Of a stretch of 64,000 bases of DNA, positions 36,298-45,949 are shown piece after piece (position 1 is the first letter of the stretch; each line of letters begins with the position of its first letter). A model generated the notes under the pieces. That model made no database searches, was not told the origin of the DNA, and saw only the letters and a program-made list of their open reading frames with translations. The stretch covers positions 620,001 through 684,000 of the forward strand of contig NZ_JABBPG010000002.1 of the NCBI RefSeq assembly GCF_013140855.1. Direction: 5' to 3'. The DNA comes from Pseudoalteromonas caenipelagi. Its GTDB lineage: Bacteria > Pseudomonadota > Gammaproteobacteria > Enterobacterales > Alteromonadaceae. The position numbers were made by a program, and so were the translations under genes.

Positions 36298-37191
36298 GTG
36301 AAAATATTAATTGTGGATGATAGCCAAGCGACGCTAGAAATTGTTAGGCGGGCATTACAGAACTTTGGTTATCGAAAACTATTCATCAGAAAAGCGAATA
36401 GTGTTAAGGCCGCTTTAAGAGAAATTGGTAATTGGCAACCTGATATCGTATTGACTGACTGGTACATGCCTGACATGTCTGGACTAACCTTGCTGCAGGC
36501 GATTAAAAAACGACAACTGAATATGACAGTTGCGATGATCACTACCGTTGATGAAAAATCACAGGTAGACGAAGCGTTACGAGCCGGTGCGCGATTTGTG
36601 CTTTCTAAGCCTTTTTCAGATCAGCAGTTGCACGACCAACTTTTACCCTTAGTTCAAGGCACTGAAGAAAGCCAAGTGATGCTTGAAGAAGTTGAGATAA
36701 ACGGAGAACTGGCTTTACCTAAGCTTGGTCAGTTGGAACGTTTAATCCACAAGCACGTAGATAAAGATTTGGCTATTCAGTCGATTAAACCTCAATATTT
36801 TGACGAAACTAAAGTGCCTTGTGTGATGGCGATGTACGAAGATCCCAACAACCAAAAAATTCGTGCGGTTGGATTACTGGATGTTTACGCCACATGCATA
36901 TTGGCAAGTAGCCATCATCAAATAGACTCACAAGAAATTTATCAAGCAATTCATCAGAATATTCTATCCAGCGATATTTTAGAGTCTTGCCAGCAAACGC
37001 TAAATGCCACTGCGTTTGCATTTTTAGATAAGCGCACGCGTATGAGCTTACGCGTTAAAGCGGTAAAGTTTATTGGCACACCATTTAAAAAATTAGAGTC
37101 GTTGTATGATACACCATTGAACAGCCGTATCGACTTTAGCTGCCAGCGTGAAGGCATGGCATTAGGTAAGGTGTTGTTGGTAGGATTTTAA
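36298..37191 (+). CDS. Response regulator with uncharacterised C-terminal domain
   Basis: 297 aa starting at GTG (the preceding AAGTGGTAAAAT is a weak ribosome site). Receiver domain about 1-122 with D8 D9, phosphoacceptor D54 (LTDWYMPDM) and lysine in FVLSKPF. The remaining 170 residues (PKLGQLERLIHKHVDKDLAIQ..., AVGLLDVYATCILAS, TRMSLRVKAVKFIG, GMALGKVLLVGF) are not a DNA-binding, GGDEF or EAL domain that I recognise; the layout with CILASS and FAFLDKR vaguely recalls CheC/CheX-like folds but no phosphatase motif is clear. Divergent from the coiled-coil membrane protein. Confidence 0.8.
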   Translation: MKILIVDDSQATLEIVRRALQNFGYRKLFIRKANSVKAALREIGNWQPDIVLTDWYMPDMSGLTLLQAIKKRQLNMTVAMITTVDEKSQVDEALRAGARFVLSKPFSDQQLHDQLLPLVQGTEESQVMLEEVEINGELALPKLGQLERLIHKHVDKDLAIQSIKPQYFDETKVPCVMAMYEDPNNQKIRAVGLLDVYATCILASSHHQIDSQEIYQAIHQNILSSDILESCQQTLNATAFAFLDKRTRMSLRVKAVKFIGTPFKKLESLYDTPLNSRIDFSCQREGMALGKVLLVGF

Positions 37192-37356
37192 CTAAAAACA
37201 GAGGTTTTGATTAATTACGAAGGTTTAGCCTACTGTGTTCATGAAGGAGCGCAGCTAAAACTTTTGCTTTCCTTGGTGATAGTTTTTATACCGCTCTGAT
37301 TATTAATAAAAAGAATAGTTTACATAAAAAGACTATAGGAAAAGGCCTAAAGCCCA

Positions 37357-37809
37357 TTAAACCAGTACATCTGCTAACAATCCTAAGTCACTAATGCCTG
37401 CTTCTTTTAGGGCATCTTGCAACGATTGGGTGATGCCCATAAGCTGTATTTGCAGTTGCATTAAATAGTCACTTTGTTGTTTTAGTAAATTGGTTTTGAT
37501 TTCTTCGTCTAAATCATCTCTAGATTTAAGCTTGTCTAGTTGCTCTTTTTGTTCTTTTATTTGCTCTTTGATTTTTTTGCGCTGCTCAACCAAGGCTTCA
37601 ATATGGGCTGGCAGTGCGGGCCTGCTATCTTCTTTTTCTTCATCCTTATCAAGCTTGTTAAGCTTTTTCATCGCCTCTGGGGGCATACGCAGTGTAGGCA
37701 CCGTGAAATCTTTTGGCTCATTATTGGCGGACGTGCTTTTGGCCTTATCTGGCACGATAGGTTGGTGGAGCGTCAGCGTGGTTTTCACAATAGCCTCGAT
37801 AATATCCAT
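37357..37809 (-). CDS. Small coiled-coil protein, unknown
   Basis: 150 aa, highly charged. Proline-containing N-terminal third (about 15-50), then a coiled coil (about 65-140: VEQRKKIKEQIKEQKEQLDKL...) and a hydrophobic end (GISDLGLLADVLV). No signal peptide, membrane span or enzyme motif. Probably cytoplasmic. The function cannot be inferred; it stands alone between the response regulator and the HPF-like gene. Confidence 0.65.
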   Translation of the reverse strand: MDIIEAIVKTTLTLHQPIVPDKAKSTSANNEPKDFTVPTLRMPPEAMKKLNKLDKDEEKEDSRPALPAHIEALVEQRKKIKEQIKEQKEQLDKLKSRDDLDEEIKTNLLKQQSDYLMQLQIQLMGITQSLQDALKEAGISDLGLLADVLV

Positions 37810-37967
37810 ATTCGAATAACTCTTTATCGGCTTTCAATAGCAAAGCTTGATAGTAATTTTATTGAAATAGAGCGGCATCCCTGCCGCTGCAAGTGCTTGG
37901 GATCTATGGAAATGTGAGTGCCGACTAAAGCGTTTACTTACAAACAGATAGCAAAAATAAGGGGGTG

Positions 37968-38282
37968 TTAGTGAGTAAGTGCATACTTTTGCGCCAGTAA
38001 CGTTTGGCTATTGTGCAAAGCACGTTTAATCGCCTGTAGCATGTTATTGCCTTTCGCTTTGAGTCTAATGCTGGGCAGTCCCGGCAAGTGCAAATGTATG
38101 CGACATTGTTTGAGCACGCCATGCTCTCGAGACTCAATGTCATCAATATGCAGCTCAACACTTCGAATATTTAATGCATATTTGTGTAGTTGGGCGGTTA
38201 CCAGCTTTGACAGTTTTACCTTCATCAAAGCTGTGACGGTTTTGTCTTTTATCGATAACTTAAGTTTCATAGCTTGGCTCAT
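37968..38282 (-). CDS. HPF/RaiA-like ribosome-associated protein (short)
   Basis: 104 aa with the pattern of the hibernation-promoting/RaiA fold: first strand MKLKLSIKDKTVTALMKVKLSKLVTAQLHKY, a central strand (IRSVELHIDDIESREHGVLKQCRIHLHLPGLPSIRLKAKGNNM) and the helix LQAIKRALHNSQTLL. The family binds the ribosome decoding region to make it dormant. It is more diverged than classical HPF, so a specialised role is possible. Divergent from nhaR with about 110 bp between. Confidence 0.65.
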   Translation of the reverse strand: MSQAMKLKLSIKDKTVTALMKVKLSKLVTAQLHKYALNIRSVELHIDDIESREHGVLKQCRIHLHLPGLPSIRLKAKGNNMLQAIKRALHNSQTLLAQKYALTH

Positions 38283-38394
38283 AGTGTCATTTAATCAATT
38301 TGTCGCACCTCAATTGCAGGCACACAATAAATCTACTAAGGTATATAAAAAGAAAAAAGCTGATTATTTCTTACTTATTGGTAGGTATTAACGA

Positions 38395-39288
38395 ATGATA
38401 ACCAACATAAACTATAACCACTTGTATTACTTTTGGCAGGTTAGTCGTCATGGCAGTATTGCAGCGGCAAGTAAAGTGCTGCATTTAACACCGCAAACTG
38501 TCAGCGCGCAAATAACTAGCCTTGAGCAGCGTTTAGGTAAATCGCTATTTTTACGTGAGGGTCGTGGTTTACGTTTAACTGAGTTTGGGCAAATCACACA
38601 GCAATATGCCGATGATATGTTTACCATTGCAAACGAGTGGCTGGAGACAACACAAGGGGATATCAGCGCGTTATCGCGTACCCTTAAAGTAGGTATATCT
38701 GACGCACTGCCGAAGTCGCTCGTGTCTAAGTGGTTGGCGCCGCTTATAGAGAACGAGCGTATTGCTAATTTACATTGCATTGATGGTCAGCAAGCAGAGT
38801 TGTTGGCACAAATGGCAACCCATAAATTAGATTTAGTGTTGGCCGATAAACCGCTTGATAGCAGTTTGCCCTTTAAAGTATTTTGCCATGAGATAGGCAA
38901 AAGTCAGCTAGGCTTTTTTGGCGCTAAAGACTGGCAGTATAAATTGCAATCCAACTATCCTAGAACACTCAGTGAGGTGCCCGTTGTTTTACCCGCAAAA
39001 TCAAGTCCTGTGACCAGCGCGATTCACTATTGGTTAGATGAATTAGGAATTGAAATCAGTATTGCGGGCCATGTTGATGACAGTGCATTAATGGTTGCGC
39101 TAGGCCAGCAAGGGTTTGGTCTATTCCCCGCACCGCTTTCAGTTAAAGACGAGATAGAACGCAACCGCGATGTCAGCTTTATTGGCCCGATAGACAACGT
39201 ATATCAACACTACTATGCGTTTACACCAGATAGATTGATTAAAGACTCAATCTATTCAGAGTTTGTACGTTATGCACAAAGTGCATAA
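38395..39288 (+). CDS. nhaR: LysR-family regulator NhaR
   Basis: 297 aa. The N-terminus [58 protein letters not shown] is nearly that of E. coli NhaR ([39 protein letters not shown]...), the Na+-responsive activator of the NhaA Na+/H+ antiporter. Winged-HTH about 1-65 and a two-lobed effector domain afterwards. nhaA is not adjacent, so its targets lie elsewhere or differ. Divergent from the HPF-like gene. Confidence 0.82.
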   Translation: [297 protein letters not shown]

Positions 39289-39290
39289 TC

Positions 39291-40475
39291 TTACATAGCG
39301 GCTTTAAATTTAATTGTAAGTAGGTACTCACCACCTTCTAGAGTGACATTTTGATACCAGTTTAGCCGCTGGCATATTTGCTCTATGAGTATACTACCCA
39401 GCCCTACTCCTGATGAGCACTGTTTACTATCACCGATGGGATTTTGTAACTGTAATGCATCGTCACTTAGGGTGATAGTCAATGGTGGTTCACCGTGTTG
39501 TTGCGCATTTTCTATCGCTTGGGTGAGCAGTAGCTCAAACAATTCAGAGTGTATTGACTTGATAACCTCAAAGGCACAGAGGTTGAGTTTTATTGGCTGA
39601 GTTGGCGTTTGTAATTTTTGCACCACACCTTTAATGCTCCCTCTTAAGTCAAGCTGTTGGGTAGCTAAGTTATCTTGTTGCCATAGAGCCAGGACCGCGC
39701 TACAGGTTGATGTTAGGCGATGCTGTGACAGCGCTAAGCTTTGTAGCACCTCTATCGCTTCAAGGGGTAAATCATCAAGTTGTTGTAAGCGTGAGGTTCC
39801 ATGTTGAATTTGAGTTAGTGGGGTGCGTATTTCATGACTTAAATATGTAGACACTAAACGCTCTCTTTGTTGGGCGAAATGCTCGGCTTGGCGAGCGATA
39901 GTGAGCGCTTTAAAAAATGCGCTTAACTCTTGGAATTTACTCTGTTTATTAGGTGGCTTGTTAGTGTTTACAAACTTAGTTAATAAATTGATTTCCATGT
40001 GTATTTTAAATGCACTGCGGATAACAATGTAAAGAATAGGGATGCTTAATACCACCAGCAATAGCAGTAACCATGGCATAATGGGTAAGGTGTCTTGCTT
40101 GTCAAAAAAGTGCAAGATAAATATCGGCACCGCATTAGAAGATGCCGGTTGCCAAGGTAATACATAAGTGTCGTTAAAGGTGTCACTGACTAAGCTGACT
40201 TGGTTCACTGGTAACAAGCCAGCTCGCCATGCTTGTTGTATAGGCAAGGGTAAGTCGCTTTGATGCTGCGTGAGCAGTTTAAAATCATCGCTTATTGGTA
40301 ATTCAATCTGTTGCTGTGCGATAAGCTGCGCATCGTAATACAAATAGTGTTCGGCGCTATCATCAAGTGCAAACTCATAGCCGTATTTTGCTACGGTTAT
40401 CCAGCATGCCATTAGCAATAGCATCAGCAAGATAATGCGGATACTTAAGTAGCGGATAATTGACGTATTACTCAT
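39291..40475 (-). CDS. Sensor histidine kinase (with degenerate G1 box)
   Basis: 394 aa: transmembrane helices about 10-28 and 132-153 around a periplasmic sensor, then a short linker without a clear HAMP. HisKA has H214 in STYLSHEIRTPLTQ. The ATPase domain has an N box (LTQAIENAQQHG), but the usual DxGxG G1 motif is replaced by LQNPIGDSK; a later GVGLGSILIEQIC matches G2. This short QseC-like form lacks other motifs. The start overlaps the response regulator's end by 8 bp, so they form a coupled pair. Confidence 0.85.
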   Translation of the reverse strand: MSNTSIIRYLSIRIILLMLLLMACWITVAKYGYEFALDDSAEHYLYYDAQLIAQQQIELPISDDFKLLTQHQSDLPLPIQQAWRAGLLPVNQVSLVSDTFNDTYVLPWQPASSNAVPIFILHFFDKQDTLPIMPWLLLLLVVLSIPILYIVIRSAFKIHMEINLLTKFVNTNKPPNKQSKFQELSAFFKALTIARQAEHFAQQRERLVSTYLSHEIRTPLTQIQHGTSRLQQLDDLPLEAIEVLQSLALSQHRLTSTCSAVLALWQQDNLATQQLDLRGSIKGVVQKLQTPTQPIKLNLCAFEVIKSIHSELFELLLTQAIENAQQHGEPPLTITLSDDALQLQNPIGDSKQCSSGVGLGSILIEQICQRLNWYQNVTLEGGEYLLTIKFKAAM

Positions 40476-41145
40476 CTGTTTTTTCCATTTTTAGAACGAT
40501 CCCTTGCTTTTTTAAGGTATGCAATAAAGGTGTCTCATGTTCATGGCTTAAGTTGCTGCGTAAACGTGTTAATAGCGATTTATACATGTTGTTATTGACG
40601 TCTTGGTCGGGCCAAATGGTGTTTATAACCGTCGCTTTGTCTACTGGGTTTGGATAGTGCTCAACGAGCAACGTAAGCAATTGCCACTGTTGGGGCGAGA
40701 GCACTATGAGACGCTGCGCTCGAGTGATGATTTTGGCGTTTAAATCAACATTGAGCGAGTCTAAGGCAAAGCGTTTGTTGCTTTTAAGCGTGTTTTTATT
40801 GGCTAATAGCTTAATTCTTATGGCGAGCTCTTCTAACGCAAATGGCTTGGTTAAGTAATCCAATGCGCCGAATGAAAAGGCTTTGAGTTTGTCATCTAAG
40901 GCAGCTCGAGCGCTGAGAAATAAAATAGGCTCGCTGCGAGTATGTTGCCATTGCTGTGCTAGATTTAAGCCATCGCCATCAGGTAAATTTATATCTAGTA
41001 CAATGGCGTCATACTGTTGTTGCGCACTGATAGATTTAGCCTGCCTAACCGTGCTGGCGTAGTCAACCTCAATGCCTTCTTTGGCTAAAAAGTCGATGCT
41101 ATGGGTAGCTAAGAGCGTGTCATCTTCTACCAGTAAAATAATCAT
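40468..41145 (-). CDS. OmpR-family response regulator
   Basis: 225 aa: receiver with E7 D8 D9, phosphoacceptor D51 (IVLDINLP), lysine in YLTKPFALEE, and a winged-helix output domain (SPQQWQLLTLLVEHYPNPVDKATVINTIWPDQDVNNNMYKSLLTRLRSNL). First gene of the two-component operon, overlapping the kinase. Divergent from the amidohydrolase lipoprotein gene (72-bp gap), so that gene may be a target. Confidence 0.9.
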   Translation of the reverse strand: MIILLVEDDTLLATHSIDFLAKEGIEVDYASTVRQAKSISAQQQYDAIVLDINLPDGDGLNLAQQWQHTRSEPILFLSARAALDDKLKAFSFGALDYLTKPFALEELAIRIKLLANKNTLKSNKRFALDSLNVDLNAKIITRAQRLIVLSPQQWQLLTLLVEHYPNPVDKATVINTIWPDQDVNNNMYKSLLTRLRSNLSHEHETPLLHTLKKQGIVLKMEKTDE

Positions 41146-41216
41146 GGGTTGCCTATGCTGTTACCTTACGGTTACCTCTGTCTTGATAGTGTAGTGGTAA
41201 TACAAAGGAGTCAACT

Positions 41217-42932
41217 ATGAGTCGTTCTATTATGTTATTTTCTACTACACTGCTGGCGCTGAGCAGCTCGTTATCCGGGTGCTCAGACAATGCTGAACTA
41301 TCACAAAACTCACCAACGATGTCTAACCAAGCATCAGCGAGCACGGTATTTGTCAATGCTCGAGTTTACACGGTCGATAGCAAGCAGCTATGGGCACAAG
41401 CGGTTGCTATTCAAGGCAATAAAATCGTTTTTGTTGGCAATGACGACAAAGCAAAAAGTTATATTGGCACCACCACACAGGTGATAGATTTAAAAGGCAA
41501 AATGGTGCTGCCCGGTTTTCATGACGTGCATATTCACCCGTTGGAGTCGGCTTCAGAGGTGACGCAAATTACCCTACCAGGCTCTGCCAGCGAGCAAGAG
41601 TATATGGATATTCTTCATGAAGCCAATTTACAGCACTCTGATAGTCGTTGGTTAATTGGTTATGGTCATGAAATTGCAACATTGCTAGAGATGCAAAGCT
41701 CGCCGTTGTCTGTTTTAGATGACGCTATCCCTGATCGGCCCGTGATCATCATGGAGCAAACCTCTCACTCGATGTGGGTGAATAGCAAGGCTTTAGCGCT
41801 TGCGGGTATCACTCACCAGAGCGTTGACCCTATTGGCGGTGTACTTGGGCGTGATGAGCACGGCTATCTAAATGGCATTTTGTACGATAACGCCGGTAAT
41901 CAAGTTATGGAGCTGGCCATGCGTTCGCGCTCGGATGCGTCTGAGCAAGATTATTGGGGGTTAATAGAGTACACCATGCCCGAGCTAAATAAAGTGGGTA
42001 TCACCTCCATCAGTGATGCGCGCACTTATTGGCAGCGTGGTCATCTACAGACTTGGCAGCGCGTGGCTGATGAAGATAAGTTAACGTTGCGTGTTAGTCT
42101 TGGTCTGTGGGCATACCCTCAAATGAGTGACGAAAAACAGCTAGCCAGCTTAAAAACGATGTTTAGCCGCCCAACTGACAGCTTATTAAAAGTGGACCAA
42201 GTTAAGTTTTATATGGATGGTATTTTGGTGAACAGCACGGCGGCAATGCATGATCCTTATGAAGTTGATTGGTTGAATCTATATGGCAATAAAGGGCTTA
42301 ACTACTTTACCCAAGCGCGTTTAGAAAAATACATTAAAGCGCTTGAGCCTGTAGGCTTTGATTTTAATATTCATGGTATTGGTGATAGAGGCATTTACGA
42401 GGCACTGAATGCCGTTGAAAATGCCTCAAATGGCACTGCTCGCCACCGTATTACCCATTTAGAAGTGGTGAACCCTGATGACTTCCCTCGTTTTGCTAAG
42501 TTGAATGTGATTGCTGATGCGCAAGTCGCTGGCGAATTTAGTCAGCCAAGCCATTGGCCTGAGAATATCCCTCTCATTGGTGCAGAGCGTTCGCAAGATT
42601 TGGTGCCTATCAAGGAATTGCAAAATGCCAATGCCACGTTGACGTTGAGTAGTGATTGGAACGTGAGCACCTTTAATCCGTTTGTAGGTATCAGTCATGC
42701 GATTTCGCGCGCACCACAAAATATTACTTTAGCTCAAGCAATAGCGGCATACACCATTAACGGCGCGTATGCGATGCGCCAAGAGCACTTGGTGGGGAGT
42801 ATTGAAGTGGGTAAACGTGCTGATTTAGTGGTACTCGATAACAATCTATTTGAACTCGAAGCAGAACAAATAAAGCAGACAAAGGTCGTTATGACACTGC
42901 TTGATGGTGAAGTCATTTATCAAGCCAACTAG
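41217..42932 (+). CDS. Amidohydrolase-family lipoprotein (YtcJ-like)
   Basis: 571 aa metal-dependent hydrolase exported as a lipoprotein (lipobox LSGC/S, cysteine 22). The amidohydrolase family 3 core follows: VDLKGKMVLPGFHDVHIHP with the metal-binding HxH, the YGHEIATL and MEQTSHSMWVNSKAL segments, HGIGDRGIYEALNAVE, and C-terminal LTLSSDWNVSTFNPFVGIS and GSIEVGKRADLVVLDNNLF. Substrates of this family are diverse amides and N-acyl compounds; unknown here. AAGGAG precedes the ATG by 7 nt. Divergent from the two-component operon. Confidence 0.9.
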   Translation: MSRSIMLFSTTLLALSSSLSGCSDNAELSQNSPTMSNQASASTVFVNARVYTVDSKQLWAQAVAIQGNKIVFVGNDDKAKSYIGTTTQVIDLKGKMVLPGFHDVHIHPLESASEVTQITLPGSASEQEYMDILHEANLQHSDSRWLIGYGHEIATLLEMQSSPLSVLDDAIPDRPVIIMEQTSHSMWVNSKALALAGITHQSVDPIGGVLGRDEHGYLNGILYDNAGNQVMELAMRSRSDASEQDYWGLIEYTMPELNKVGITSISDARTYWQRGHLQTWQRVADEDKLTLRVSLGLWAYPQMSDEKQLASLKTMFSRPTDSLLKVDQVKFYMDGILVNSTAAMHDPYEVDWLNLYGNKGLNYFTQARLEKYIKALEPVGFDFNIHGIGDRGIYEALNAVENASNGTARHRITHLEVVNPDDFPRFAKLNVIADAQVAGEFSQPSHWPENIPLIGAERSQDLVPIKELQNANATLTLSSDWNVSTFNPFVGISHAISRAPQNITLAQAIAAYTINGAYAMRQEHLVGSIEVGKRADLVVLDNNLFELEAEQIKQTKVVMTLLDGEVIYQAN

Positions 42933-43030
42933 TGCATTAAACCCTTATGGCATCATCGGCCGCTTTGCATGTGGTGCCACATTTAAAATACGCGTACAAT
43001 GGCGCGCTTGTTTACTCCTAGTTTTTTATT

Positions 43031-43966
43031 ATGACACCATCAGCCCTGCCTTTACTTGACCAACACCTTCGTCAAATTGATAGCTTTCCTTCACAAGTGA
43101 GACGACTTTTCCACGGCCGAGGCCAATGCTTTACAGGCCTTGAGCATATTACGGTAGATTGGCTTGGTGGGCAGATCCTAATTTCCTTATTCAAAGAGCC
43201 TGAAGCTGAGTTTATTCCAGCTCTTTGCGAGATGGTTAAAAGTTGGATAGATATACCGCTTTGGAAAAATAACGTGAAGAGTGTGTTATTGCACCATCGT
43301 AGCCGTCCTGATTGCGAGTTGCAGGTATTGTGGGGCACATATACAGCACAGCAGAGTGTGATAGAAAATGACCTGACCTTTTTATTAGACTTAGGCAATA
43401 AGCAAAATAATGGGCTGTTTTTGGATATGCGATTTGGCCGCAGCTGGGTTAAATCAAATGCACAAAATAAAAATGTACTGAACTTATTTGCCTACACGTG
43501 CGGCTTTTCGGTTGCTGCAATTGCTGGTGGTGCCAAGCAAGTCGTTAATCTTGATATGGCAAAAGCGGCGTTGAGCAAAGGACGTGAAAATCACAGAGCC
43601 AATGAGCATGATCTCAGCCGGGTTAAATTTTTAGGACATGAGTTATTCAAGTCTTGGGGTAAGGTCCGTAAATTTGGGCCATACGATCTGGTGATCATCG
43701 ACCCACCTTCATTTCAAAAAGGCAGCTTTGCCCTAACTAAAGATTACAAGAAAATACTGCGTCGCTTACCTGAACTATTAAGCGAACATGCGCAGGTACT
43801 CGCGTGTGTAAATGACCCAAGCGTCGATTCTCAGTTTTTAATTGACGAAATGGCGCAGCAAGCGCCCGAGATGATATTTGTCGAGCGCTTAGATAACCCG
43901 CCTGAGTTTAAAGATATTAACCCAGAGGCGAGCCTAAAAAGTTTGTTATTTAAACGAGGCGTTTAG
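43031..43966 (+). CDS. Class I SAM-dependent methyltransferase (rRNA-type)
   Basis: 311 aa Rossmann-fold methyltransferase of the RlmI/RlmKL type. SAM-binding motif NLFAYTCGFSVAAIAGGAKQVVNLDMAKAAL, then DLVIIDPPSFQKGSFALTKDY with the catalytic-region motif DPPSF. The N-terminal part (about 1-135) is shorter than in RlmI and has no PUA domain signature that I can see. It probably methylates rRNA; the modified base is unknown. Its 3' end overlaps the convergent gene by 21 bp. Confidence 0.85.
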   Translation: MTPSALPLLDQHLRQIDSFPSQVRRLFHGRGQCFTGLEHITVDWLGGQILISLFKEPEAEFIPALCEMVKSWIDIPLWKNNVKSVLLHHRSRPDCELQVLWGTYTAQQSVIENDLTFLLDLGNKQNNGLFLDMRFGRSWVKSNAQNKNVLNLFAYTCGFSVAAIAGGAKQVVNLDMAKAALSKGRENHRANEHDLSRVKFLGHELFKSWGKVRKFGPYDLVIIDPPSFQKGSFALTKDYKKILRRLPELLSEHAQVLACVNDPSVDSQFLIDEMAQQAPEMIFVERLDNPPEFKDINPEASLKSLLFKRGV

Positions 43967-44932
43967 CTTAACCGCTTTGGCTAAGTTATCTAGTGCCTGT
44001 TCGAACGATACTTGGCCATTGATATAAGGGAGCCAATGCTGTTCAAGCTCAGGAAAATAATCCCAACGCCCTTTGTATAAGCTTTTTTTATTTGCATAAG
44101 GTAGGTAGTCAGGGTGTTCGGCTATGATGGCTTGGCGCGTCACCTCCCCTACCGTGTAAAACAATATAGGGTGCCAAATACCGGCATGTTCGGCAATTCC
44201 ATGCTTTTCAAAAGTTTGCTCAATACCGTTTTTTAAACGCTCGTTTTCAGAAAAGGGTATGTGACTCAGTTCATGAAACAATAATTCTAGTGCATACCAA
44301 TCACGAAAGCTTGGCTGGAAGGTATTCATATGCGTGACGTATTCACGCCCTGATGTAAACGCGCCTTGCCTTGTAAATGGGCGGGCATGTGCAAAAATTC
44401 GGTGCCTTGGCACGTTTACCAATTCCCCTAAAAATAGTTGACCAAGCCTTTGATTAATTTCTTCACCATATTGTGTGAGCTTGCTTTGAAGGTTTGCTTG
44501 CCAAATACTGTTTTGTTGACAATGTGCTTGCCAAAAGTGTTCTTTGTATAAGCCTACGGTTGCAAAATAAGATTGACTAACAGGGTTTACGTTTACACCT
44601 ATCAATGGCTCATTTTTGCCAAACCATTCGGTTAGAAGTGCAAGCTCCCCCCTATCAAAAAGCGGGTGGAAGCGCTTTTGTTTAGTGAAGGTTTGATATT
44701 GAACAACTGAGTTTTTTAGGGTTTGTTTGTCTTTGTCGGAGATAGACGAGTCAGACATAAAGGCTTCAAGGCTCTGGGGCTTTCTCGCTGAATAAGTCAA
44801 AAAGCTGTGTAAGTTTGCTTCAGGACTATTTATAAAATTCAGATTTTTCCAACCTTTTGGTGTGTTATCACAGGTCAATGCTGATGAACTAAAAGCACAA
44901 AAAGCCAATATAGTGAAAAACGCGCGAAGCAT
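43946..44932 (-). CDS. Exported putative metallopeptidase
   Basis: 328 aa from the ATG at 44932 (AAGG about 10 nt upstream), chosen because it gives a clean signal peptide (MLRAFFTILAFCAFSSSALT). Motif LLFHELSHIPFSENERLKNG contains HELSH, a zincin-type HExxH variant, with a possible downstream glutamate in KHGIAEHAGI. Resembles the putative aminopeptidase family found in gammaproteobacteria. Substrate unknown. Overlaps the methyltransferase's end by 21 bp; its upstream region abuts the divergent pirin gene. Confidence 0.72.
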   Translation of the reverse strand: MLRAFFTILAFCAFSSSALTCDNTPKGWKNLNFINSPEANLHSFLTYSARKPQSLEAFMSDSSISDKDKQTLKNSVVQYQTFTKQKRFHPLFDRGELALLTEWFGKNEPLIGVNVNPVSQSYFATVGLYKEHFWQAHCQQNSIWQANLQSKLTQYGEEINQRLGQLFLGELVNVPRHRIFAHARPFTRQGAFTSGREYVTHMNTFQPSFRDWYALELLFHELSHIPFSENERLKNGIEQTFEKHGIAEHAGIWHPILFYTVGEVTRQAIIAEHPDYLPYANKKSLYKGRWDYFPELEQHWLPYINGQVSFEQALDNLAKAVKLNASFK

Positions 44933-45096
44933 GATGATATCCCTTCTATATTTTTCTGGATTGTAGCCTTTGGTTAAATTAGTAACAAGTTGAAGGTGCA
45001 TTCTGATTTTTAGAATGATTGACCCTGAATTTACTAATTTTCGTTCTTTTTTGTTCTGGTAAAGTTGAATCATTAGATAGTTTTTGGAGCAAAACA

Positions 45097-45936
45097 ATGA
45101 AAGTTATTCGTAGCCAAAAGGCGTATGCGACCAAAGATGGTGCAGGTGTGCGCATTAACCGCATCGCCGGGTTTGACGGTAAGAGCTTAGACCCATATTT
45201 GATGATCGATGAGCTTAAATCAGATGACGAAAGCGACTATATAGGCGGATTTCCGCCTCATCCTCATCGAGGTATTGAAACTTTTACCTATATTCGTAAA
45301 GGTGGGTTTGAGCACCAAGACCAAATGGGTAACAAAAAAGCCATTCGCAGTGGTGATGTACAATGGATGAGTACAGGACGAGGGGTTGTACACAGCGAAA
45401 TGCCGTTAGTTGATGAAGACAATGGAATGCACGGTTTTCAAATTTGGTTGAACATGCCAGCCAAAGAAAAGATGCGCCCACCGCGTTACAAAGATTCTAT
45501 TGATACTGGCGTGCCAATGCTAGTTAACTCTGAGCAAGTTGAATTACGTGCCTTAGCTGGTGCTTGGTCTATGGACTCTCAAGTTATTGAAGGTGTCATA
45601 CAAGGACTGGCTGGTGATGGTGCGATTGCGGACGTCATATTACCTAAAAATGCCAAAGCGGTACTTGATGTTTCAAAGCATGGAAAAGTGTTGGTCTATA
45701 TTCACAGTGGTCAACTCGCGGATTCAGCATTTGCAGCGGGTAATTTACTAGAGGTGTCGCCTAGCGAACCGCTCAAATTAGCTGCAGCTGAAAGCGGTTT
45801 AGGGGTGTTAGTACTGGCAGGACAGCCGATCAACGAAGAAATAGCGCACATGGGTCCTTTTGTTATGAACACTCAAGAGCAGCTGCGCGAAGCGCTCAGA
45901 GATTATCAATTGGGTAACTTTGGCGACATTGTTTAG
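45097..45936 (+). CDS. Pirin-family protein
   Basis: 279 aa from the ATG at 45097 (GGAG 8 nt upstream). Bicupin with the pirin signature FPPHPHRGIETFTYI (two metal-binding histidines, about 48-62) and GDVQWMSTGRGVVHSEMP (histidine about 101). Some pirins are quercetinases, others act as redox or electrophile sensors. It lies 13 bp upstream of the glutathionyl-hydroquinone reductase in one operon, which points to quinone or flavonoid detoxification. Confidence 0.9.
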   Translation: MKVIRSQKAYATKDGAGVRINRIAGFDGKSLDPYLMIDELKSDDESDYIGGFPPHPHRGIETFTYIRKGGFEHQDQMGNKKAIRSGDVQWMSTGRGVVHSEMPLVDEDNGMHGFQIWLNMPAKEKMRPPRYKDSIDTGVPMLVNSEQVELRALAGAWSMDSQVIEGVIQGLAGDGAIADVILPKNAKAVLDVSKHGKVLVYIHSGQLADSAFAAGNLLEVSPSEPLKLAAAESGLGVLVLAGQPINEEIAHMGPFVMNTQEQLREALRDYQLGNFGDIV

Positions 45937-45949
45937 TTAGGAGGATGGT

